Positions 56,341-64,000 of a DNA stretch of 64,000 nt are shown piece after piece. Each line of letters starts with the position of its first letter. Within the stretch, counting starts at the first letter, position 1. The DNA is taken from positions 43,303,789 to 43,367,788 of the forward strand of contig NC_054869.1 of the NCBI RefSeq assembly GCF_018320785.1. Direction: 5' to 3'. The position numbers and the translations under genes are program-made. This DNA is from Cheilinus undulatus (Eukaryota > Chordata > Actinopteri > Labriformes > Labridae). The notes under the pieces were generated by a model that made no database searches, was not told where the DNA came from, and saw only the letters and a list, made by a program, of their open reading frames with translations.

Positions 56341-57100
56341 CCCCTTCTACACAATAAATTTACCTGAATAAATTGTACTCAAATTTAATAAAACTTTACT
56401 CTGGAAAATATCACATTTGTTCCCAGTCTGTTTGGAGTACAAATAACTGTGCTCACTGACTAATGTTTTCAGAGGTATTTTTACTCTAAATGTTGTTTTT
56501 ATTTAATTCTAAATGATGATTATGTACTGCATGATGAGCAAAATAAAAACAACTCAACAGCAATTCTATACAATACAGATTAATACAGAACATAGTTTAC
56601 TCATTATAGAGCTGTTTTTTTTCTCCATGCAGAACTGGTTAACACTTATGTAGAGCTGTATCTTACTCTAATAGACTGATCTTCCTCTTAATAGATCGTT
56701 TTTGTTGCATTTCCACCTATAAATGGAGGAACAGATAAAGTTTTTCTGCCTATATATTTAAGTATTAGACATAGTGTTCTAATATTAAAGAAACAAATGT
56801 GATAAACATATGACAGGAGCCCAGGAGCAGAGCGCGGGATTGGGCAGTAAGGATAAAGGAGTTTATTATACAACAATAGTGCAAATGATGATGAGTGTCC
56901 TGGCTGGTTGTTGGCAGAAGCACTGGCAGAGATGGAGACACTGAAAAAACAAAACCAAAAAACAAAGTTAGAAAAGATAAAGCTCTGTAAAATATCACTA
57001 GAGTTAGAGTTTGAAAAACTAAAACTGATTTTAAAGGTTCAAATCTCAGATCTTAAAGGCTGAAGAGGATCCAGGTTACCTGACTAGAAGCGGTGGTATA
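56341..57100. other. prune2 intron 3, no repeat or gene recognised
   Basis: AT-rich sequence. Minus-strand ORFs at 56688-56998 have no recognisable domain. Confidence 0.35.
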
Positions 57101-57104
57101 CACC

Positions 57105-57674
57105 AATGTTATAACAGTTTTGGATTTTTCATTAGTTTTTAATTTTTGTTTAGTTTTTACCTATTGTGTTGAGTTTCAGTTTAGTTTTTAGTTTTGACTG
57201 CTGCTTTTTTCAGTTTAGTTTTTATTTTGCAAACATGCTTTGTTTTAGTTTAGTATTTTTAGTTTTAGTGTTAGTTTTAGTAGTTTTGGTAATGTGGGAT
57301 ACCCGCCAGGGGTGAGACCCAAAAGGGCTCTTCTCATTTTACTGTAATTATTCAATTTTAATGTCTGTACACAACTCAAGACCTAAAATTACCATTGTGT
57401 GAAGTTATTTTTAATCAAATCAGGCGATTTTATTCTCTCTAGGCTCGGTTGTTCATGTATGTCAGTACTCTAGTGGCAAAGACTAAAACTAAAGAGATTT
57501 TGTCCTTAATTCTTTTTTATTTTAGTTAGTTTTGTAAGCTCATAATACAGATTTAGTTAGTTTTTGTTTTATTTGTAAGGCTTAGTATTTGTTTAGTTCC
57601 GTAAAATAAAATGATTTTTACCTTTTAGTTTAGTTTTTTAGTTAATTTTTTGTTAACTGTTATAATAACCTTGG
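57105..57674. mobile_element. MITE with GGTTATTATA-type ends
   Basis: The left 'gttataacagttttggattt' and the right 'ttaactgttataataacctt' form inverted ends. Both arms are built of 'agtttttagttttag' runs and the centre contains 'gggatacccgccaggggtga'. The left half of the same family is at 15718-16250. There is no coding sequence. Confidence 0.6.
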
Positions 57675-57679
57675 AATAC

Positions 57680-58958
57680 ACTAGTGTCTAACAGTTCATC
57701 CCCAGGTGTGTAGGTCTTGATTGGCAGTGATTAGCTGCACCAAACGAGCTGCAGCTGTGACTGTCCATGAGTGATGGCAGCTGAATTAAAACTTGAGAGG
57801 GTGTGGTTAAAGTTTTACTCCAGCAGAATTTCATCTGTTTTTTAAATCCAGCTCTGGCAGTTGCTGGTAATAAATACACTTAAAAAGAGTAAATTTAACT
57901 ATTTTTGAGTAAAATATTATTAACTCTGGAAAAATTACTCCCCAGATTTTCCTGTGTTGCCTTATGCAGTTCAACACTTCTTGATTAAAGGTCATCTGAA
58001 GACTTTAAATATTACAGTTATTTGTGTGTTATTAGGTTCAGCACATTATATTGGTCTATATTAATGACCTAGATACAGATCAGATCACATTTGATGACCA
58101 ATTCATGCAGAAAACTTGATCATTTCAAATGTTTTTTTTTTTTCTTTTTTTTCTTACCACTGTGAAAGGTAATTTTTACCTTGCATCCCTGATCAGTTAA
58201 CTTTGTTCTTCTGAAATTCCTGGAAGCTCCTGTTTTCTCTCTGTCATCCATTTTCTTATTTTTGTTGTTCTCTAAGTTTTGTTGTCATTCCCTAAAGTGC
58301 AGGCTGTAGATACTTTGAAGACTTTCTGCTCCCGGACATGTTTTGAAGCTGGCATGTGTTCAAAATTTGTCAAAATGTCAAATATTTAAATACTTTATGA
58401 TACCACATGCCTCGAATGATTCAGTCTCTGTTATTTCAGTGACAGTATAAAACATTACCAAAGCTTCAAAAAAAAAAAACTTCCATTCTTCAGTCATATT
58501 TCTAACCTAAAGCTGCAGCAAGGCAAAGAGAGCACTGTTTATACTGCACAAATACACTGGCAATATTTTGGTACCTCCATGATGCTAAAATTTGTAAATC
58601 AGACAGTGTGCTGGGGTTTTCTTGCCTTATTCAGTGAATAAAAACAGGAAATAACCTCATATAGGAAACCTAGTCCTGGTATCAAACTGGTATTGATGTT
58701 TTGTCATTTTTACTAGTTTTATATCAAAGTTTAAATTTCTACTATTGTGAAAGTCAGTATGTATTTTGGCCTATAACTTTGTTAAAATGTTTTTATTCAC
58801 ATAAACACAGAGTGTTAGTTTATGTGCATATTTCAGGTCTGTGTGTTCGTCTCTCATGACCTAAAGGGGATTTGTGTTTATGCAAATTCCCCACAATCAT
58901 CGCTCCTTCCCCTGCAGCCTTTCATATCTCCTTCACCCTCTCTCCCTCTCTCTCCCAG
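57680..58958. other. prune2 intron 3 end, no gene seen
   Basis: Mixed AT-rich sequence ending in a long polypyrimidine tract (58917-58956) that serves the exon 4 acceptor. No defined repeat was recognised. Confidence 0.45.
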
Positions 58959-59125
58959 CTCTGAGTTCGGCGCTCTGGAGTCCAGCGTCCTGCGTGTGGT
59001 CCATCACGACGGGCAGCGGGACGCACAGGATGATGGGGCATCGTCCGCCGTGACAACAGTCGCCAGGGAGATTCTTCAAGAGGCAGCAGAGCACGTCGGA
59101 GCAGCGCTGGGGGAGACACTCAGAG
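58959..59125 (+). CDS. prune2: prune2 coding exon 4
   Basis: Acceptor 'tctctctcccag' after a 40-bp pyrimidine tract, donor GTGAGG, 167 bp. The first base completes the Gly codon begun in exon 3, and the exon ends after one base of a codon. It encodes SEFGALESSVLRVVHHDGQR, then ASSAVTTVAREILQEAAEHV and GAALGETLR. The TLESAV-KVI strand and the conserved EILQEAPE helix of PRUNE2 (ERILQGAPE in PRUNE1) are recognisable. The surrounding 160-codon ORF (58822-59304) adds intron sequence on both sides. Confidence 0.92.
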
Positions 59126-60924
59126 GTGAGGGAGGCACAGGCGCCCCCCCAGGGGGGAGTAATGGGGCGATGAGGGAGGACACACACAAATCCCCTGACA
59201 TGACTCGCTTAACACCCACCAGGAGAGAAGGAGAGAGAGGCGAGGGGTGGGTGAGTGAGAGAGAGAGAACAAAAAAACTCCATAATGTTGCTCTGTTTCT
59301 ATGAAGTTAGTCGAGCTGTTTTTTTCTTAGAAAGAAGGAAAGTTTTCAAAATTATGTAAGAAAAATTAGTAAACATTTAAAACATTCAGTTCACTCCTCT
59401 TTATTTACAACCCCAATTCCAAAAAAGTTGGGGCGCTGTATAAAATGTAAATAAAAACAGAATGTAATGATCTTCAAATCTCCTAAACTAATATATTACT
59501 CACAATAAAAAAACATATACAACATATCAGATGTTGGGACCTAGACATTTACCAATATTTCATGAAAAATTATATTAGCTCATTTTGAATTTAATGGCAA
59601 CAACAAATCTTAAAGAAGTAGGGATGGTGCAACAAAAAGGCTGGAGAGGGAGTGGAACTAATGAAAAATAGCTGGAGGGGTATTTTTCAAATTATAACGT
59701 TAATTAGGAGCATTTTAGAGAGGCAGGGTCTCTCAGAAGTGACGATGGGCAGACGTTCACCAATCTGTGAAAAACTGCAACTTAAAAGTTTGTAGAGACC
59801 TGGTCTAGAGTCTAAACTCTGTAGTGGAGTATGAAATGTTTCCAACAATTTCCCTACAATTTAAATAAAGAAAGAAAGAAAGAAATGAGCTATTAAGACC
59901 AAAACAGTTTGCTGTACCAGGATGTGCATGTTTATTCCTGCTGTTTAAATCCCCTTTTAACGGGGATTCCTCAGCTTTGGGAGTCTTTTTTTTTTCACTT
60001 CACTTGGCTTCATTTTCCAACACCAGAGTTTGCTGCTTGGTCCAGAGACACCGAGAGAAAAAGAGAGATACTTAGAGCAGGAGATTGATGTTCTGGGTTT
60101 GGTCCAGTTCTCATATTTCTCTGGGAGAGTTTTTTGGATGGAGCATTTCTTACTTCATTGATTCCTGAAGCGACCAGCAGCTCAACTTCTTTGTTATAGA
60201 AAGAAAAATGTTGGCAGAGAGAAAAGGAAGCTTTTCTTTGGTTTACTGAACAGAGGAATAGATTTAAATGACTGTTTAAACAAGGTGCTAACTTTTGTTT
60301 TATCTTGTTGAAATGGAGGTCCTAAAGAAAAACATCTTACTTCAGTTTTACTAACAGGACAACATTTTGGACTGTTTTCTTCCCTGGTTCATGTTTGCAA
60401 CTTTGCATTCAATGTCAAAAAATGTCAATGCCAGTCCACCTCATTCCTTATTGTGTCAGTCTGCAAATACGATGTTAAAGGGAATTTGGTAAGTGATGAC
60501 TCAGTGGTTAGTGTTGCCAACTGAGGCTTTGCATTGTTATGTCTTGACACATCTTTGGTGACCTACATGCACAGAAAAGAATGTTGACATTTCACTTTAA
60601 TTCACTTTAAACCAGCCAACTAACTTCATAAAAATTAAAGTTAAATATGTCTTTAAACAACTGAGCCTGTGGTGATGAAATATGTTTCAAACCTTAGATT
60701 AAGACCAAAGTGAGCCGATCGAAAGCACCTGTTACATGTCCTAAATTACAAGTCCTAGAGTGTGTTTTTGTGCTTTAATAGAGCAGTTCGTTAACAAAAC
60801 TATCAAGAAAACTGTCGATTTCTGCACACATCTGTGCCTACTTGACTGATAAAGAATTCTAAATTAAAAAACTGGGTCTACAGGCAAGGGGAATTCTAAT
60901 GTTTCCATGTCTCTGCGTCCGCAG
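59126..60924 (+). other. prune2: prune2 intron 4
   Basis: 1.8 kb. It carries the end of a Tc1-like family member (59407-59810) and otherwise shows a short AAAG microsatellite at about 59866-59886 and no other recognised element. Confidence 0.6.
59407..59810 (-). mobile_element. Tc1/mariner-like transposon, copy C, one end only
   Basis: It begins 'acaaccccaattccaaaaaa' and 'gttggggcgctgtataaaat', the best preserved terminus of the family of copies A and B. About 400 bp follow, including 'attttagagaggcagggtct', which pairs in reverse with 12600-12640 of copy A. This is thus the right-hand end of a copy in the opposite orientation, or an internally deleted element. Confidence 0.65.
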
Positions 60925-61047
60925 AGGCTTTGTGGCTGCAAAGTGAAGCTGTCTGCATCAAACATGGATGTCGATCACCACAGCTGGAGGAGCTCATGAG
61001 ATCTGTGGAGCTTCGCAGCGATATAGCAGCAGGTCACAAGACTCAAG
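60925..61047 (+). CDS. prune2: prune2 coding exon 5 (last in window)
   Basis: Acceptor 'ctgcgtccgcag', provisional donor GTGCAA at 61048, 123 bp. Joined to exon 4 it reads EALWLQSEAVCIKHGCRSPQ and LEELMRSVELRSDIAAGHKT. The helix EEL--S-ELRSDI aligns with LEEKFPNLPPREDI of PRUNE2 and LEALFPDLPKRNDI of PRUNE1. An AG two bases further on would put a stop in frame, so the first AG must be used. The donor is weak and an upstream GTCACA (61033) is an alternative, so the 3' boundary is uncertain. Later exons lie beyond the window. Confidence 0.75.
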
Positions 61048-61104
61048 GTGCAATCTTTTATTTTTTTATGTAAATTGTATTCAAGGTGTTTTCATTGGTG
61101 CACA

Positions 61105-62385
61105 TGGCCCAGTGGAGTGGTCCTCAACTGGTTTAGCCTTGGGACCCACTGAAGGTTCCATAATGGCAAATTTTGACCCAAATTTCTATTTGTCGTTATT
61201 CGGATTTATTTAATAACAATCATTGCTGCTTGGACTCCAGATAGAAATGTGACAGAACAAACTGACTGATTAAAATAAAACATACAATGTAAAGAATTTC
61301 AAAACGTGGAAGTATGTAAGATTCCTGAAAGTTTCTGGGAAAAATCCAAGATAAAATCCATAAAACTTTGTGGGAAAATTCCCCAAAACTCTCTAGATTC
61401 TGGATCTTGAGGGTCCCAGAGAAGAGTACCAAAAGCTTCTGGAGAAATACCTGAAGAAAACTCAAACTCAAGACCCAGGGGCCAAATACCCAACCCGCAA
61501 CATTATATCATATTTTTATTACAACTGGCCCACTGGAATTAAGTTTGCAGATTTCCGCCAGTTTAAAAATGTAGACTTTACCTTGATTTAAAATATCCTT
61601 GTTAGTTGTTGATAATAAGATAACAAGTTTGGATGTGGAAAGAACTTATTTTGGGATTTTGTTTCATATTTCTAGATTTGCATCTCAAAATTCTGACTTT
61701 AACATATAATTTTGACTTTTTATCTCATATTTTGACCTTTGAAGTTCACAATGTTAAATCATATTTAGACATTTTTAACTCATTATGTCCAATTTAATCT
61801 CACGTTTTGATCTTTTCAACTCCTAACTGACTTTTAATCCCAAATGTTCACTTTTTAGCCTTGCAATTAAAAATTCTATCTCACCCTTTGAAAGCCATGG
61901 TTTCAAATTTCATCTCTTACTTTGACCTTTACAATATTATTGCAACTTTCTTTTTCATTTATTTGCCTTTAAAAACATTATTTTTAGTTTAGTTTTAATT
62001 TTCTTTCCCATGATTTATTACAATTGAAAATAAGGTTGACAATTTATGATTAAATGTTGACCCTCTTAGGCTCTCAAGTTGAGTCTGGCCCCTGCTGTGA
62101 TTGAGTTTGGCACCCCTGTTCTAGGAAAACTCAACATTTTTGGGAAAATTTCCTGAAGTTCCTTAAAACTTAAGTTTACCCTGAGTTTGGGTAAATTCAC
62201 AATGAAAATTCTTGAATATTTCTGGGAAAATTATGCAAAGCTATTTTGTTTACTTTGCTGTCAGAGACATAAACAATGGAGCAAAAGCACTTAGAAGACC
62301 CTCAAACCCGTGACCCACTGAAAAAGGCTCAGCGACCAAACTTTGGGTCCCGACCCACCAGTGGAGAAACACTGGCCTAGTGGTA
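61105..62385. mobile_element. hAT-like MITE with a second MITE nested inside
   Basis: The left 'agtggtcctcaactggttta' then 'gccttgggacccactg' and the right 'tttgggtcccgacccaccag' then 'tggagaaacactg' are inverted ends of the CAGTGGTTCTCAACTGG family. The flanks GGCCCAGTGG and GGCCTAGTGG repeat each other with one mismatch, a likely 8-bp target duplication plus TIR edge. Interior arms contain repeated 'ttctgggaaaa' pieces. The block 61480-62118 is a separate insertion. Confidence 0.6.
61480..62118. mobile_element. Nested MITE of the GGGTGTCAAA family
   Basis: The left end is degraded ('aaactcaagacccaggggcc'). The right end 'gattgagtttggcacccctg' is the reverse complement of CAGGGGTGCCAAACTCAATC. 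The inside consists of diverged ~40-bp units ('catattttgacctttgaagt' and the like) like those of the element at 32108-32735. It splits the surrounding hAT-like MITE. Confidence 0.65.
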
Positions 62386-62510
62386 AGGTTGTACCTCATG
62401 TACATTGGCTACCTGGGATCAAGCCCTGTTATTCTTTCATCTGTGTTTCTAACTCAATCCACTGTCCTCCTCTGTTAAAAAAGGCATGAAAACCTCACAT
62501 TTAAAAAGAG
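62378..62510 (+). mobile_element. SINE, diverged, probably split by the hAT-like MITE
   Basis: The head 'ggcctagtggtaaggttgta' has an A-box pattern, 'cctgggatcaagccctg' stands where the B box should be, and 'aaaaaggcatgaaaacc' resembles the tail of the SINE at 17033-17212. The bases 'ggcccagtgg' also appear on the left side of the 61105 element, which fits insertion of that element into this SINE. Confidence 0.45.
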
Positions 62511-62574
62511 CTTTCATTGAGATTTAAGATCAGTCTTCCAGTATTATCAGGAATAAACAAACATACACATAGCC

Positions 62575-62989
62575 TGCTTCACAATCTCCATTCCAGTTCA
62601 TCCCAAATGTGATTGATGGGGTTGAGGTCAGGGCTCTGTGCAGGCCAGTAAAGTTCTTCTACACCAAACTCATCAATTCATGTCTTTATAGTCCTGGGGC
62701 ACAGCCATGTTGGAATAGAACAGGGCTTTACTCATACTTTTGCCACAAAGTTGGAAGCATAGCATCGTCCAAAATGTCTTAGTATGCTGAAGCATCAAGA
62801 TCGCCTTTCACTAAACATAAGGACCGGGCCCAAATACTGAAAAACAGCCAATACCTTTATTACTCCTCTACCAAACTTCAAGGAAGGCACAATGCACTCA
62901 TGCAGGGATGTTTTCCCAGCATTTGCCAAACCCAGACCTGCAAATCTCTGTGACCTTGAGTGTCATGAAAAGTGCCCTTAAATAAAATG

Positions 62990-63020
<31 letters not shown>

Positions 63021-63625
63021 CTGACTTCCAAACAGAGGATAATGATTTGCCACTCCACCAAACACATCTCCACTGCTCCAGAGTCCACCACTCCATCCAG
63101 CGCTATGCACTGGACTTGGTTATTTGAGGTTGTCTGCAGCCGCTCAGCCATGGAAACCCAGTCCATGAAGCTCCTGCTGCACAGTTTGTGTGCTTACATT
63201 AATAAAGTTCAGAACTCTTCAGCTATGGAATCAGCAGATCTTTGGTGACTTTTATGAACCATGCGCCCTAGCAGTCGTTGACACTGCTCTGTAATTTTAC
63301 GTAGTCTTCCACTTTGTGGCTGAGTTGCTGTTGTTCCTAAATGCTTCCACTTCCTAATAATATCACTTACAGTTGGCTGTGGAATATCCAGCAGGGATTG
63401 GATTTTATAAACCATCTTATTGCAATGGTGGCATCTATCACAGTGCCACACTTGAATTCATTGAGCTCTTCAAAACAACCATTTTGTATCACAAATGTTT
63501 ACAAATGTTGAATGCAAGGCTAGGTGCTTGATTTAAGACACCTGTGGCAACAGGTCTGATTGAAACACCTGAATTCAATAATTAAAAGGTGTGGCCAAAT
63601 ACTTTTGTCTACATAATGTAGGCCA
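62575..63625 (-). pseudogene. Tc1-like transposon relic, right end retained
   Basis: The minus strand encodes an N-terminal block in 63209-63451 (KMVYKIQSLLDIPQPTVSDI, then IRKWKHLGTTATQPQSGRLR), the first HTH and the GRP-like basic patch. Near 62590-62645 it encodes WPAQSPDLNPINHIWDELEW, the end of the catalytic domain in which the third acidic residue (Glu of NPIE) is now Asn. The right terminal repeat 'ggtgtggccaaatacttttg' lies near 63590; its partner type occurs alone at 24451. The left end is missing. Confidence 0.75.
62988..63018 (+). repeat. (ATT)n microsatellite
   Basis: About ten perfect ATT units inside the Tc1 relic. Minus-strand ORFs here show it as runs of Asn or Ile. Confidence 0.9.
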
Positions 63626-64000
63626 ACATTTTTTTGCCATGCCATTTGCACCATAATGCATTGAAACAATATTAAATTCTGACATTAGATTGTCGGTGTA
63701 ATGTTCAAATCTTGCTGATAATTTTCCAGGCTCTCTTGGAGATTTCCCATAATGCTCAGTTTGGAGTGTACTTCTGGAAAATCTCCATTTGGTGGGTCAT
63801 GCAGCCCTAGGACTTCATGTTACCTGTTTATTCCAACAACAATTTGAACACCCTATCCTTAGATTTGAGCGTCAGAAACGTGGAGGTAGGGCTAAGTGGT
63901 AAGGGCATGGGCTGTAATTCGATTGGGTCTTGTGTTTCTGTAGCAATGATAAGGTTGCGTTTCACAAATTTGATGCTGTGTTAAAAGAAGATGGACCTGC

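Larger units (their letters stand above)
61048..64000 (+). other. prune2: prune2 intron 5 (partial)
   Basis: The intron runs off the right edge. It holds a hAT-like MITE with another MITE inside, a SINE split by the former, and a Tc1 relic. The remaining 63625-64000 has no recognised feature except a possible SINE head at 63880-63915 ('ggctaagtggtaagggcatg'). Confidence 0.55.

Noticed and set aside
33537..61047. Assignment of the split gene to prune1
   Set aside because: PRUNE1 keeps D-H-H after the GQLTLILV strand, whereas this gene has R-E-G. The neighbour is foxb2 and the EILQEA helix is of PRUNE2 type.

Overview
The window is vertebrate nuclear DNA, almost certainly from a teleost fish. 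It has split genes with GT-AG introns, a single-exon forkhead gene, a CpG-rich promoter, tRNA-derived SINEs, and many decayed Tc1/mariner-like and hAT-like transposons of the kinds common in teleosts. No bacterial operons, CRISPR arrays or phage genes were seen. I cannot name the species from sequence alone; a percomorph-type fish is my best guess.

Only two host genes can be supported. On the minus strand at 9036-10001 is a complete one-exon forkhead transcription factor, foxb2 (321 aa). On the plus strand from 33537 the first five coding exons of a prune-family gene run to about 61047, and the gene leaves the right edge; I call it prune2. The two genes are divergently transcribed with about 23.5 kb between them. 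As I remember the human 9q21 locus, FOXB2 and PRUNE2 are also divergent neighbours there, which supports both names. The prune2 exons encode the N-terminal DHH-family phosphoesterase-like domain, but the DHH triad itself is replaced by REG, so this domain is probably not catalytic in the classical way.

Layout: 1-9.0 kb is non-coding DNA on the 3' side of foxb2, with possible conserved elements, two clear inverted-repeat transposons (2.7-3.5 and 7.5-8.8 kb) and a SINE. 9.0-10.7 kb is foxb2 and its upstream region. 10.8-33.1 kb is the shared intergenic region: a Tc1-like relic, several MITEs, a TAATTA-rich candidate enhancer block at 18.2-19.5 kb, a decayed coiled-coil pseudogene at 27.3-28.0 kb and another Tc1 relic at 28.3-29.6 kb. 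33.1-33.6 kb is the prune2 promoter and exon 1. The rest is prune2 introns, loaded with transposons nested two and three deep.

The most informative transposon structures are a complete 1567-bp Tc1-like element with TA target sites and a 37-residue D-to-E spacing, sitting inside the remains of a hAT transposase (50.1-52.0 kb); a 618-bp MITE with a perfect 7-bp target duplication (21.16-21.78 kb); a pair of oppositely oriented TTAA-ended elements flanking prune2 exons 2 and 3; and dispersed ~210-bp repeat units carrying the remnant of what may be a helicase-like coding motif. All transposon family names rest on recognition by eye, not on a database search.
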